Shown here: positions 16,466 through 25,824 of the stretch, one piece after another | Layout of the letters: each line of letters starts with the position of its first letter | Position numbering within the stretch: the stretch's first letter is position 1 | From: Nitrospirales bacterium | GTDB taxonomy: Bacteria > Nitrospirota > Nitrospiria > Nitrospirales > UBA8639 | DNA: 41,887 nucleotides | Assembly (NCBI GenBank): GCA_029261355.1 | Contig: JAJDBM010000044.1 | Coordinates: 1-41,887 of the forward strand | Direction of reading: 5' to 3' | Position numbers and translations under genes: made by a program | Notes under the pieces: generated by a model | What the model saw: only the letters and a program-made list of their open reading frames with translations | Database searches by the model: none | What the model was told of the DNA's origin: nothing

Positions 16466-16994
16466 GAGCTTTACTCCATTTTTGTAGTGAGAAGTATCAG
16501 GTATGGTTCAGCATCCACATTGTTACAAATAATTGTTGCAATACCCAGAAATACCATTAGCATTAGAACCATATTTCTAGGTGTCTCTATATTTATTACT
16601 CTTATTCTCCCCTAGTGTCAATGGACAATATCGAGTATGAACGGATAACAAAGTAAGTATTTTGTAGGTACAATTCAACGTGATCTATCCTCTTCAATGT
16701 TAATGTAAAGCTTTAACTAAAAGCATGAAGCCAAAAATTAAAGCCCTATCTCCATTGAATCAACATAGATGATGACCCTTCAGATTATAACAATCTAGTC
16801 ACTTTTGGAAACGCAAGTACGTGGAAAAGTGAATAATGATCAGTGAGGATAGCAAGGATTTAAAAATTCCGGTCTCTTTATGGAGTTCTTTCCCCAGAAA
16901 ACATTAGCAGTAAAACCATGACCATAACCTACGGGACATTACCTGATTTCTTTTGTCAATTCCCTCAATAAAGACACAGCCTCACTTATTAACC
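16466..16994. other. divergent intergenic region
   Basis: An AT-rich 529-bp gap between the unknown coiled-coil gene (-) and a lipoprotein gene (+). One half-site TTGCAA lies near 16536 but without a second copy at the operator spacing. No gene is seen. Confidence 0.4.
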
Positions 16995-17819
16995 ATGGAC
17001 ATAAACATGCGCCCCCTCAATTTTCCTTCTCTTCTTCCTGTGATTATTTTTAGTCTTTCAGCGTTTCTTCCTGGATGTCTTGCACTGCCTCAGATTGAAA
17101 CACCTATCCATCAGAGTTCAGAAGGGCAAATCATGCTTAAGACCTTCACACAACCAACTGATGAATCTTCCCACCCTACTGATGTCAGTCCTATCCTGAT
17201 ACACAAGGTCTTACACGGACTTCGAGTCCAGCAAGATAAGGGATTATTGGATTCATTATTGAACGGAGAAAGCCAAGCCCTCGAGGTATTCAATCAACAA
17301 GAAGTGCAATTCTTAACTCCTCATCTGCGGAATGCTCTTGCACAGTCCACCCCTGAGGAATACGTGTTCTTCCAAGTCACGAACAATAAAAATCCCATTC
17401 AAACAATTACAAGTGGGAGTCTCTACCGCTCAAACAATCATCTTCTACTGGGGTTACAGCAGTTCAAGGCCAATAAGCGCCGCACAACGTTATCGTCAAA
17501 GTCTAGCGTTTCCCCTTCTCGTATTCAACGGTGGTCATTACTCTTTTTACCAGAAGGTGCCGCATTTCAAAACCTGGATTCCACAAAGACCAATCCGATC
17601 CTTTCCAAAATAGGCAATGTAACGATAGACATCAATCTCCTTCTCAATATGTCTCATTCAAAAAAAGCTAGACCTGAAAAACAGCTATCGCCTCAGCCAA
17701 GGCCTCATAAGCAAGACAGGGAAAACATTCAGAATTTAGAAAAAGAGTTAGGAGACTTACAACAGCAGCTTGAGAAACAAAACCAAAAACTCAGGAAACT
17801 TGAACAGCGCTTAGAATAG
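16995..17819 (+). CDS. lipoprotein with C-terminal coiled coil, unknown
   Basis: A 274-aa protein starting at ATG 16995 (the frame opens earlier at a TTG that would spoil the signal peptide). MRPLNFPSLLPVIIFSLSAF followed by LPGC is a lipoprotein signal with Cys near residue 28. The middle reads as a mixed domain (VLHGLRVQQDKGLLDSLLNG; EEYVFFQVTNNKNPIQTITS; GSLYRSNNHLLLGLQQF), a pattern found in hypothetical lipoproteins of related bacteria. The last 35 residues are a coiled coil (LEKELGDLQQQLEKQNQKLR). It converges on znuB with a 38-bp gap. Function not known. Confidence 0.65.
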   Translation: MDINMRPLNFPSLLPVIIFSLSAFLPGCLALPQIETPIHQSSEGQIMLKTFTQPTDESSHPTDVSPILIHKVLHGLRVQQDKGLLDSLLNGESQALEVFNQQEVQFLTPHLRNALAQSTPEEYVFFQVTNNKNPIQTITSGSLYRSNNHLLLGLQQFKANKRRTTLSSKSSVSPSRIQRWSLLFLPEGAAFQNLDSTKTNPILSKIGNVTIDINLLLNMSHSKKARPEKQLSPQPRPHKQDRENIQNLEKELGDLQQQLEKQNQKLRKLEQRLE

Positions 17820-17857
17820 AGGAGAGATCCTAAAATCGATAGAGTGCCTCAAGTCCA

Positions 17858-18742
17858 TTATCGTGAGAAATCAGGATGAGGCGATCGATATTTTTCAATA
17901 GCCCACTGAATAATCGTCACTAACCCGAGTAACACACACCCCAACAATACATCTGTTGGCCCCGTTGGCCAATCCAGTTGAAACGAAACCAGAAACCCAC
18001 AAAAGGCCAACAGCATTCCGACTCCCGCCGAAAGAAGTGGGGCCATCCACATCCCGACATTCAGTCGCATAGCCACCATAGGCGGGAGTAGCAAAAATCC
18101 AAATGTCACCAAAGGACCAACAATCAACACTCCTAAGGAAATTGTCACACCCACAATCCAATAAAGTAATAGATCCCAAACCCATACATGCTTTCCCAAG
18201 GAAATAGCCAAATCCCGATCGACGGACACAAGCAAAAGTTCCCGTCGAAACCACCAGAGCAATGAAACGATACCGGCTAAACACGTCGATAAAAGAATAA
18301 TTTCTGAATCTGAGATAGCAATAATCTGTCCTTGAAAAACGCGAAGAGCACCAACTTCAGGAATTCTGTCTGATGCTAAGAGAAGTATTGTTACCGACCC
18401 AGCCAGGACATACAGCACCCCCAATCGTCCTTCTAGCACACCACGGCCATTTCGCTCCAGAGCAGCTAACACGATTAAGGTTCCAGTCGTAAGAACGGTT
18501 GATCCAAGGAATGCGAGTCCAAAGTCACTATGCGAGGTATCGGGATGAAATGTGGCATGCCAGAATATGGCTACGGCAATGCCGGCCGCGGACACTGAAG
18601 GTAACGTCACCCCAAGAAAAACCATGCGCCGCACATACATGAGTCCCCCCACAATTGGTAGAACCATGCCAGCTAAAAGCCCACCATACAATGAATTTCT
18701 CAATACATAGGAGGGATCTAAGATTTGAAGAAGTTCACTCAA
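17858..18742 (-). CDS. znuB: zinc ABC transporter permease (ZnuB-like)
   Basis: A 294-aa ABC-3 family permease with eight or so hydrophobic segments. Family landmarks are FLGVTLPSVSAAGIA near the N-terminus (the 'HAxxxGxA' region, here with SVSAAG), ISLGKHVWVWDLLLYWIVG and VIVGPLVTFGFLLLPPMVAMR ('GxLLVxALLxxPAA' equivalent). It forms the inner-membrane channel for metal delivered by the ZnuA-like protein. Its start overlaps the end of znuC by eight bases. It is the last gene of the five-gene operon. Zinc rather than manganese is inferred from the Zur-type operator. Confidence 0.88.
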   Translation of the reverse strand: MSELLQILDPSYVLRNSLYGGLLAGMVLPIVGGLMYVRRMVFLGVTLPSVSAAGIAVAIFWHATFHPDTSHSDFGLAFLGSTVLTTGTLIVLAALERNGRGVLEGRLGVLYVLAGSVTILLLASDRIPEVGALRVFQGQIIAISDSEIILLSTCLAGIVSLLWWFRRELLLVSVDRDLAISLGKHVWVWDLLLYWIVGVTISLGVLIVGPLVTFGFLLLPPMVAMRLNVGMWMAPLLSAGVGMLLAFCGFLVSFQLDWPTGPTDVLLGCVLLGLVTIIQWAIEKYRSPHPDFSR

Positions 18743-19466
18743 GGGCAGCCTCTTCCTCGAACGCCCTCCTAGCTCGGCTTATTGACACTGTCAGATTAAA
18801 CTGTTTTCGCCTTAGGCTGTGACCTTCAATGCTAAGGACCTCCTGAAGAACACCACCCAATGTTGGGAGGGCATGATCTGCCCAGATGATCGCAAGGTTT
18901 GCATTCATTTGTATTTTCGTGAACAACGCCAGCATTGTTTGAATTGATTGTTGATCAAGACTCGCTAACGGCTCGTCTAACAGCAAAATATCAGGATCAG
19001 ACGCGAGAGCTCGTGCAATCAGAACGCGTTGCTGTTGCCCTCCTGACAGAAGAGCGTAGGGTTCATATTGAAAGGACAACGCATCCATTTCGTTCATGCT
19101 CCAACTCACACGATCTCGGGCTTCCGAACCAAGCATTTGCCAGGGTCTCAGTGATCCATAGGTTCCCATTTCAACAACCTCTCGTGCCTTCAATGAAAAC
19201 AACCCATTCAGCAGAGCGCGCTGTGGAATATACCCCACTTTAGCCTGACTCCCATTCGGTTTTCTGGCAAGCTGAAAACTACCACGCAATAACGGAAGTA
19301 TTCCGGCAAGGGTTTTCAACAGGGTCGTTTTCCCTGAACCATTTTCTCCAACTAAGGCCATAGATGCCCCGGAATTAATAGTCAAAGAAATATCGTGCAG
19401 CACGGCTTTCTCCTTAAAGCCAATATGTGCGTTCTGAAGTGTGAGGAGTAGAGGCATAAGGGTCAA
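18735..19466 (-). CDS. znuC: zinc ABC transporter ATPase (ZnuC-like)
   Basis: A 243-aa ABC ATPase. Walker A is GENGSGKTT (about residues 40-48), the Q loop is near GYIPQRA, the signature is LSGGQQQR, Walker B is ILLLDEP, the D loop LASLDQ and the H loop IIWADHA. It powers the permease encoded next. GTP/ATP use is standard for the family. The last 30 residues add a basic tail (ISRARRAFEEEAALE). It overlaps znuA by four bases (ATGA) and znuB by eight, so all three are translated in step. Confidence 0.9.
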   Translation of the reverse strand: MTLMPLLLTLQNAHIGFKEKAVLHDISLTINSGASMALVGENGSGKTTLLKTLAGILPLLRGSFQLARKPNGSQAKVGYIPQRALLNGLFSLKAREVVEMGTYGSLRPWQMLGSEARDRVSWSMNEMDALSFQYEPYALLSGGQQQRVLIARALASDPDILLLDEPLASLDQQSIQTMLALFTKIQMNANLAIIWADHALPTLGGVLQEVLSIEGHSLRRKQFNLTVSISRARRAFEEEAALE

Positions 19467-20458
19467 TCGTTGGATTGATCGTTTCTTGACTGAACGGCTG
19501 CTAACAAAGACTCTAAATTGAAGGTAATAAGATCTTCATACGTTTGCACCCCTGGTGCGCCTCCAACCATAATCAGAAACTTGGCCACCCGTGCCCCCGT
19601 TTCTTCGGCCACCCAATTTGGAAGTTGTTCACTAAAATAGGGCTCTCGCAACACAAGCTGAATGTGCTCCCGTTTCATTTTCTCCACCAACTCCACGAGA
19701 TGACGCTGAGTTGGCTCAACCCCTGGCCTTATTTCAATATGCCCGGCTTCTTTCAACCCAAAGCGCTCAGCGAAGTAAATCGTATCCTGATGATAGGAAA
19801 TAAAAGACAATCCCTTCAGGGGAGCAGCAAGCTTTAACCACACCGTTAATTGGGCATCAATTTCATTCTCAAATTCCTTCAAATTCTCCTGAAAAATTCC
19901 TTTTCCACTTGGGTAGACTCGCTCGAGACCCTCAGCAATGGCTCCTGCCATTAACTTGGCGTTCACAGGATCCAAATTAAAATGTGGATTGCCTAAAGGA
20001 TGTAAATCACCATCACGCCGCGAGAGAACCTGAGGGATTTGCTTCGGGGACACCTTCACGGAAGAATCAATATACCCTGGATTTCCAGGAAGGATCCGTG
20101 GATTGCGAGCCACATCAATCAAAGCCCTCAACCACGCATGTTCGTTTTGAAGCCCCATCACCACAAGCACATCAGCTTGGTTTAATTTCGGAAGAAAGCT
20201 TGGCTTAATGGGTACACCATGGGGGTCTTCGAGCCCCTTAGCCAAACTTTGGACATCAACCAAATCCCCTCCTATTCTCATTGTGAAATTGGCCAAGTCA
20301 GGAATGGAAGTTACGACCTGGAGACGACCACCTTCCTCGATGGGTGGTCGTCCAGACATGCCAAGGTTAGCACACAGAACAAGGATCAGTAGCAGGCAAT
20401 AGACACATCCTCGTAAGGAGACCGATCGACCCCGATTAGTCTCTCTCAGTAAATCCAT
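19463..20458 (-). CDS. znuA: periplasmic zinc-binding protein (ZnuA-like)
   Basis: A 331-aa cluster A-I solute-binding protein. An N-terminal hydrophobic segment (VYCLLLILVLCANLGMSG) directs export. Metal-ligand regions of the family are visible: DPHGVPIKPS (first His), GNPHFNLDP (second His), ISYHQDTIYFAERFGL (third His), and a C-terminal acidic ligand near the end (QTYEDLI). Between them QADVLVVMGLQNEHAWL is typical. A long His/Asp loop, common in ZnuA, is lacking; the operon's His-rich protein may supply that role. GGGAG lies ten bases before ATG 20458. The gene overlaps the barrel gene upstream by 23 bases. Confidence 0.88.
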   Translation of the reverse strand: MDLLRETNRGRSVSLRGCVYCLLLILVLCANLGMSGRPPIEEGGRLQVVTSIPDLANFTMRIGGDLVDVQSLAKGLEDPHGVPIKPSFLPKLNQADVLVVMGLQNEHAWLRALIDVARNPRILPGNPGYIDSSVKVSPKQIPQVLSRRDGDLHPLGNPHFNLDPVNAKLMAGAIAEGLERVYPSGKGIFQENLKEFENEIDAQLTVWLKLAAPLKGLSFISYHQDTIYFAERFGLKEAGHIEIRPGVEPTQRHLVELVEKMKREHIQLVLREPYFSEQLPNWVAEETGARVAKFLIMVGGAPGVQTYEDLITFNLESLLAAVQSRNDQSND

Positions 20459-22028
20459 GTTGATGACTCCCTATGACGACCTGCCATTGAAATAATACTT
20501 GATTATTCGTTCCAAGCGAATTGCCATACTTCGAATGATTGTATTGTAAAGTAAATCGTTGGAACTCACTTGGATAAAATGTGAGATAAGGTGAAAACGT
20601 CAAAGCATCAGTACGGTTCCCTGACGAATTGACGGTCGTTCCGGCCAATCCCGTTTGAGGATTGGTCACTAAGGCTGGCTCACTGGGCAATTGGTGATAG
20701 TCAATTCGAACGCCCGGTCGCCATCGTTTACTATACCGATATTCTAAATAGGTATAGCCTCCCCATGATCCACTAGAAACCGTATTCCCGAACACATCTC
20801 GCCGCCCCTGCCCAAAATCGTAAATGATCTCCCCATGAAGAGAAAAACTTTGCCGCATCCCGCGTCCCAAGGGATACCAGCGGTAGTGAAAATCCATATT
20901 GAACACATGACGGTCGATCGGATCATCACTACTTACCCCTAACAACGCATCACCCATTGCCTCCGGCACACGTGACTGTGGGGTATAAAGACCAGAGAAC
21001 CCAACTTCAATATTATGATCATCATTCAAATCAACATAGGTCCGGATCGAACCAAAGATGACGCTTCCATGAATCACCTGTCGACGAAGACCCGCTAAAG
21101 GCCCTTCCCCCGGAAGACCAAAATTAAATCCATAGCCGGTATTGACTTGCAGATAAAAAGAGGCAGGAACGAGCCAAGTCACCTCAATTCCATCAGTTCG
21201 GTTGCCATTGCCAAAAATCTGAGCTAATGAAGGTGGCACATCGATTTGAGGAAGATCGTGCGCATGGCGTCGACCGAGAAATCCCCAATCTGAAAAGAAC
21301 CTCCCCCCTCGAACAGATAGGTTAAATGGGAGACTCGTGGATTGAATCGCCGCCTCTTCAATTTCAAAAAAGGCTTTTCCAAATTCCTCGGTTCCTCGCG
21401 AATTAATACCTTCGGCATGTCCGGAGGCAATGAGATAGGCCCGCGTGAAGGGATCGACTTCAGCTGAGGCAAAAAGTTCAATAGTTCGAAGGGCTGAAGA
21501 GAAACCCGCAGGCAGTCTATTCCCAACATCACCCCCCGTATCCGCACCATCAACACCTCCAAATCGCTGACGCCGTTGGGTGTAACCAAAGATTGTCTCC
21601 ACTACGAGTCCAATCGCTGGGTTAAAGCGATTAAGGAGTTTTTGCTGTTGAAGAATCGCCGATTCTCGTAACCCAGGAGGCTCATCAAGTTCGATGGGCA
21701 CAGCCATGGGCATACCGCCAGTGCGAGGATTCAAATCCTTAGGTTGAATCGTGGAATCCACTCCAGGCAATCGTTCTTCAAGAACACTCCGCTCCTTTGC
21801 CGCGAGATCCGATTGAGCAACTTGTACCCAAGATTGCTTGGAATGAGACGACTGGCGTTCTTTATCGTTAAAAACACTTTCTGCTTCAACTTGAGAAAGG
21901 ACTCTTTCCGTCCGTTGCCCGAACTCCTCTGCCCTTGCCCCCACGGAATCGTACATGACAATTAGTAAAATAACACTAAGTGCCACATGAGACGTAAGCC
22001 ATGAATGGCTCATTTTTTTTTGTAACAT
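20436..22028 (-). CDS. outer-membrane beta-barrel protein of the zinc operon
   Basis: A 530-aa protein with a signal peptide (HVALSVILLIVMYDSVGARA, cleaved near residue 33), about 90 residues of polar linker, then a barrel made of alternating strands: GYGFNFGLPG, VIHGSVIFGSIRTYVDLNDD, GGYTYLEYRYSKRWRPGVRI, and a final strand FQWQVVIGS close to the C-terminus. It resembles uncharacterised outer-membrane proteins found next to metal uptake genes. The 23-bp overlap with znuA and shared upstream operator put it in the zinc operon. I infer an outer-membrane entry pore or receptor for zinc; there is no TonB box or plug domain visible. The exact substrate is not shown. Confidence 0.75.
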   Translation of the reverse strand: MLQKKMSHSWLTSHVALSVILLIVMYDSVGARAEEFGQRTERVLSQVEAESVFNDKERQSSHSKQSWVQVAQSDLAAKERSVLEERLPGVDSTIQPKDLNPRTGGMPMAVPIELDEPPGLRESAILQQQKLLNRFNPAIGLVVETIFGYTQRRQRFGGVDGADTGGDVGNRLPAGFSSALRTIELFASAEVDPFTRAYLIASGHAEGINSRGTEEFGKAFFEIEEAAIQSTSLPFNLSVRGGRFFSDWGFLGRRHAHDLPQIDVPPSLAQIFGNGNRTDGIEVTWLVPASFYLQVNTGYGFNFGLPGEGPLAGLRRQVIHGSVIFGSIRTYVDLNDDHNIEVGFSGLYTPQSRVPEAMGDALLGVSSDDPIDRHVFNMDFHYRWYPLGRGMRQSFSLHGEIIYDFGQGRRDVFGNTVSSGSWGGYTYLEYRYSKRWRPGVRIDYHQLPSEPALVTNPQTGLAGTTVNSSGNRTDALTFSPYLTFYPSEFQRFTLQYNHSKYGNSLGTNNQVLFQWQVVIGSHQHGFTERD

Positions 22029-22146
22029 ATTCGTATCTTTCTTCTATAGCATGCCATGAAGATGCACGAGCACACGTGCACAGACTTCACGGTATAGCCG
22101 TCGCCAGCTAGATCATTAATGAATGTGTCGGAATAAACAGAAGGGA

Positions 22147-22476
22147 TTAAGAAAAAGGTGGGGGACGGGGGGACTGAACTGATGGAAAAAAGTAGGGAAT
22201 AAATACGGCATTCGATGCCATTTTCCTGGGAAGGTTATCAAGTGCCAACAAATCAGCCAACGGCTTTTCTAGAACGAATACTCCATTGGAATGCTGCTGG
22301 ACCCACTGACAGAGATCGAATTCAGAATGTTCGTGACCATCATGATCCACTTCCGCAAAAATATGATGAATCTCGAGTGTTCCTGCAAAAGGGAGCAGAC
22401 AGAAGAACAGGAGTCCCGTCAGAAGGACATACCTGCTAGCAGTGATTCTGGTGAAAAGATGAAAATGAGGGTTCAT
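22147..22476 (-). CDS. small His-rich exported protein, first gene of the zinc operon
   Basis: A 109-aa protein with a signal/anchor segment (YVLLTGLLFFCLLPFAG, residues 16-32). The mature region begins with a metal-ligand patch: IHHIFAEVDHDGHEHSEFDL (His 37, 38, 45, 48, 50; Asp/Glu between), then Cys 56 and His 62. The C-terminal 45 residues are hydrophobic and Pro-rich. Similar short His-rich exported proteins occur beside zinc, nickel or cobalt importers. It lies directly behind the candidate Zur operator, 118 bp upstream of the barrel gene. A periplasmic zinc buffer or chaperone is inferred. No clear ribosome binding site precedes ATG 22476. Confidence 0.7.
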   Translation of the reverse strand: MNPHFHLFTRITASRYVLLTGLLFFCLLPFAGTLEIHHIFAEVDHDGHEHSEFDLCQWVQQHSNGVFVLEKPLADLLALDNLPRKMASNAVFIPYFFPSVQSPRPPPFS

Positions 22477-22516
22477 ACAGGTGAAAACTTAGCAAAGGCT
22501 TGAAACTCTGTCAAGG

Positions 22517-22540
22517 TTATTGCAAATGCTTTGCAAATAA
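22517..22540. promoter_or_regulatory. candidate Zur operator before the zinc operon
   Basis: TTGCAA (22520-22525), spacer ATGCT, TTGCAA (22531-22536), with further A/T symmetry outside. It has the same core and spacing as the dyad upstream of zur. It lies 41 bp upstream of the His-rich gene's ATG, just ahead of a minus-strand TTGACA (22514-22509) that may be the -35 element. Confidence 0.7.
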
Positions 22541-22604
22541 ACTGAAGGACCATCAGTTATCGCGAAATTTAAAAACGAACCCACAAAAGAAGAAGATAGG
22601 CGGA

Positions 22605-23516
22605 CTAGAAATTACCCATGACACCACTCACCACCTTCAGGAGTTGATAAATGGTCGGGCCAAGAGTGGCAAAGAAAATCCCCGGTAAAAAACAAATGAT
22701 TAAGGGAAATACCAGCTTCACTGACAATCCCTGCGCGTGGAGCATCGCGGCTTCCTGACGACGATACCGCAATTCATTGGCTTGACGACGCAGCGTATGA
22801 GCAACATTTGAACCCAGTTGTTCACTTTGAAGTAATGAAGATACAAACAGAGAGATGGATGGGGTTGGAAGTCGAAGTGCGAGTCGTCGGAAGCAAACCA
22901 ATCGAGAAATTCCCAGAAATGTTTCTCGCTGAAATACTCGAAACTCCTTTGCTAACGTTCGATGCGGGGATTGTGAGCTGAGAATTTTCGCCAATGCCAA
23001 GTCAAAGTTCATTCCGGCTTCTGCCAAAGTAGCCAGAAGATCAAGGAAAAGAGGTAAATCATTCTCAACAGCTTGAATACGTCGATGTCGAATTTCTCGA
23101 ACAATAAAAATCGGACTCGCTCCAATCGCACAAAACAGGATCCAGGGAATGACATACCCAATAAAAACAAGGCCTCCTCCAGTTTTCCCAGGACCAACTG
23201 CTAGGAATTGTATGACTGCATCAGCAACTCCAAAATAATTGATCGCTGATAAAATACAGAGAGCAGTCCATGTTGAGACCACCATTGCACCAAGAAATAC
23301 CAACGTCGCAGACGATTGGCGAAAACCAGCACCAGCAAGCCAACGCCGAACGCGACTGCGACGTTCCCTTCTCCCTACTCCCTCACTCACCCTCGGCGTT
23401 TCAGAAAATTCACTGATCAACTTCACACTTTGATGGCGCCGATATAATGAAACCACCCCCAACAAACACGTGCATAGACTCAAGAGAAGAGTGATCACTG
23501 CCAAAACTTGAGACAT
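22605..23516 (-). CDS. tadC: Tad pilus platform protein TadC
   Basis: A 303-aa inner-membrane protein of the T2SSF/GspF family. Four hydrophobic segments: near residues 3-25, 70-95, 115-138 and 275-300. The conserved cytosolic region reads ENDLPLFLDLLATLAEAGMN FDLAL in two parts, then SSLLQSEQLGSNVAHTLRRQ, and RRQEAAMLHAQGLSVKLVFP LIICFLPG near the C-terminus, all typical of TadC. It partners TadB under the ATPase TadA to extrude Flp pilin. AAAGGA precedes ATG. Nine bases separate it from tadB. Confidence 0.9.
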   Translation of the reverse strand: MSQVLAVITLLLSLCTCLLGVVSLYRRHQSVKLISEFSETPRVSEGVGRRERRSRVRRWLAGAGFRQSSATLVFLGAMVVSTWTALCILSAINYFGVADAVIQFLAVGPGKTGGGLVFIGYVIPWILFCAIGASPIFIVREIRHRRIQAVENDLPLFLDLLATLAEAGMNFDLALAKILSSQSPHRTLAKEFRVFQRETFLGISRLVCFRRLALRLPTPSISLFVSSLLQSEQLGSNVAHTLRRQANELRYRRQEAAMLHAQGLSVKLVFPLIICFLPGIFFATLGPTIYQLLKVVSGVMGNF

Positions 23517-23525
23517 GGAAATCCT

Positions 23526-24386
23526 TTAAAATTTAATTTGGCTCAGTTTCGAAATCCAAGCAATCCCTATCGTTTGCGCAATGATAGCGAACGCACCCAA
23601 ATATGACCCGACGGGGGTTGTCAAGAACTCTTCCATCCCATCAGGATTGACATGCCACATCAAAAAGGCCAATCCATAGGTGATCAGTAAGATCGCTAAC
23701 ACAGATAATTGTGACTCAACGCTCTGCGTTCGAATTCGTCGCTCCAACTCCATACGACTCCTGACAACGGAACTCACATTCACCAAGGTATTGGCCAAAC
23801 TGCCTCCACTCCACCACTGCACAGAGAGAATTGAAGAGAATAATTGAAACGTTTCGAGAGGGATTTGCTTAGCCAATTGCTGGATAACAGTCGGAGGATC
23901 GTCACCTAGCCGAATCCGTCCCACGATATCTCGTAAATACGGCTGTAACGGAATGGCTGTTTCATGCATCGCCATTTCTAATGTTTTGGGCAATGCCATG
24001 CCGCTCTGGAGAAGGCCAACAATAAGGTCGATGGAGTCTGCAAGTTGTTGCTCAATCGCTTCTAGCTGACGCTTGATATACTGAGCTTCAATTAAATAAC
24101 TTACCACTCCAACGAGCAAGCATACCGCTAAGGCAACCGGGATTGGGACCTGTGCGAAGAGAAATATGAAAGCCATGACTCCGCCACTTAATATGAGGGG
24201 CAGGAAACGATGCCTTCGAGGAAATGTGACAATCTTTCGCTGCTGACGCTTCTCACGAAACGTGGTCATGCGGCCCTCTAGCCGTTTGAGGTGTCCTTTT
24301 CTGAGGTGAAGATCCCGCCAGGCATAACCGGCGACTGACGCCAATATTATAAATATGATGACGAGACTCGTTTCAGGCCACCGCAT
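23526..24386 (-). CDS. tadB: Tad pilus platform protein TadB
   Basis: About 286 aa with the T2SSF domain: QQLADSIDLIVGLLQSGMAL, SSILSVQWWSGGSLANTLVN and VESQLSVLAILLITYGLAFL are the family's conserved helices. Two hydrophobic segments precede (residues 5-25 and 62-100) and two close the protein. ATG 24386 is chosen; the frame opens at TTG 24404 inside tadA. It overlaps or abuts the tadA end, so translation is likely coupled. With TadC it forms the inner-membrane platform. Confidence 0.9.
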   Translation of the reverse strand: MRWPETSLVIIFIILASVAGYAWRDLHLRKGHLKRLEGRMTTFREKRQQRKIVTFPRRHRFLPLILSGGVMAFIFLFAQVPIPVALAVCLLVGVVSYLIEAQYIKRQLEAIEQQLADSIDLIVGLLQSGMALPKTLEMAMHETAIPLQPYLRDIVGRIRLGDDPPTVIQQLAKQIPLETFQLFSSILSVQWWSGGSLANTLVNVSSVVRSRMELERRIRTQSVESQLSVLAILLITYGLAFLMWHVNPDGMEEFLTTPVGSYLGAFAIIAQTIGIAWISKLSQIKF

Positions 24387-25824
24387 TGTGATTTCGTGCT
24401 TCAAAAAGATGAAAAGGCACGTCCAATCCTAAATCCTGAAATTCTAAAATCATTCGTGGAACAATCCCACTCGAACCAAAATACCCCTTCCCTCCCTGAT
24501 TTTGAAATCCAGGACGATGATAATGAAAGATATCCTGCATAAGAATCTTAGCCCCCTCTCGACCAACCACTTCAGATATTCGCTCGACTCGCCTCAGTCC
24601 ATCCTCAAATCGACGGACATGAACGACCAAATGGATCGCAGAGACGATTTGCTCTCGAATCGCAAATGAAGGCAAATCAGAACCAGCCATCATAACCATG
24701 GTTTCTAAACGCGACAGAGCATCGGGCGGCGAATTGGCATGAATCGTACTCATGCTCCCTTCATGGCCTGTGTTGAGAGCCTGCAACATATCAACCGATT
24801 CTTCACCACGAACTTCACCAACAATAATACGATCCGGACGCATTCGAAGTGTATTAATCAAGAGGTCACGAGTCGTGATTTTCCCTCGACCTTCCACATT
24901 CGCTGGTCTATTCTCTAAACGAACCACATGTTCCTGATCAAGCGCCAATTCCACCGTATCTTCTAACGTCACCACACGCTCATGAGACGGGATGGCTTCA
25001 GCAAGGGCACTTAAAACGGTGGATTTCCCCGCCCCAGTTCCACCTGATATCAGGATGTTTTTTTTAGCACGGACTGTAAGCTCGAGAAATGCAATCATTT
25101 CATGAGACAACACCTCCAACCTGACTAAATCCTGTTTTCGTATTCGATGTTGTCCAAACCGCCTGATAGACATCGTTGGTCCGTCAGTGGAGACTGGAGG
25201 AAGCGTGGCATTTACCCGGGTACCATCAATCAACCGTAAGTCAGCCATTGGCCAAGATGCATCAATTCGTCGCCCCATTTGCGATGCAATTCGTTCAATC
25301 ACTCTCGCAATATGCTCTCGATTTAAAAATCTGACCTCAGTCAATTCAAGCCGTCCAAAACGTTCCGCATAGACGTGCTCTGGACCATTGACCAGTATGT
25401 CTGTGACGGCAGGGTCTGCCAACAAAGGAGCTAAGGGACCTAAGCCAATCGTCTCTTCTGTTAATTCATCGGCAAGACGTCTCCGTTCGTCTTCATTGAG
25501 AGGGATATGCTCCTCGGAGAGCACTTGGGACGTAAATCTCTGTATGGCCTGCGACACCTCCTGCCCACTTCCTCCATAAAGATTTTGCTCACCAATTTCT
25601 AATAACATTCGCTCCTGAAGCATGCCCTTAATAGCAATATAGTCAGCTTGAGCCCCAGGTATCGCTCGTTTATCTTTATCAATTACCTCGATAAACATAT
25701 TAGATGACACACGATTACGAGCATGCCGCAATCGTGTGATGAGACCCGTAGTCAAGGGTCGATCCAAGCGTTCTCGAGAGAGATTCAACTTTACAGAGTG
25801 ATCATTCTGTACAGGTTTACCCAC
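24373..25824 (-). CDS. tadA: Tad pilus assembly ATPase TadA/CpaF
   Basis: Hexameric secretion ATPase of the type II/IV superfamily that drives Flp pilus polymerisation. Key motifs: [25 protein letters not shown] at the N-domain, Walker [17 protein letters not shown], the Asp box [12 protein letters not shown], Walker [18 protein letters not shown] and the His box [15 protein letters not shown] choose GTG 25824, which overlaps the tadZ stop as GTGGGTAA with a purine-rich GGGGGA upstream; the frame extends to TTG 25839. The last 50 residues ([18 protein letters not shown]) are the usual CpaF tail. Confidence 0.93.
   Translation of the reverse strand: MGKPVQNDHSVKLNLSRERLDRPLTTGLITRLRHARNRVSSNMFIEVIDKDKRAIPGAQADYIAIKGMLQERMLLEIGEQNLYGGSGQEVSQAIQRFTSQVLSEEHIPLNEDERRRLADELTEETIGLGPLAPLLADPAVTDILVNGPEHVYAERFGRLELTEVRFLNREHIARVIERIASQMGRRIDASWPMADLRLIDGTRVNATLPPVSTDGPTMSIRRFGQHRIRKQDLVRLEVLSHEMIAFLELTVRAKKNILISGGTGAGKSTVLSALAEAIPSHERVVTLEDTVELALDQEHVVRLENRPANVEGRGKITTRDLLINTLRMRPDRIIVGEVRGEESVDMLQALNTGHEGSMSTIHANSPPDALSRLETMVMMAGSDLPSFAIREQIVSAIHLVVHVRRFEDGLRRVERISEVVGREGAKILMQDIFHYHRPGFQNQGGKGYFGSSGIVPRMILEFQDLGLDVPFHLFEARNHNAVA

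Noticed and set aside
16515-16541. Third Zur operator upstream of the coiled-coil gene
   Set aside because: TTACAA and TTGCAA are spaced by seven, not five, and one half differs.
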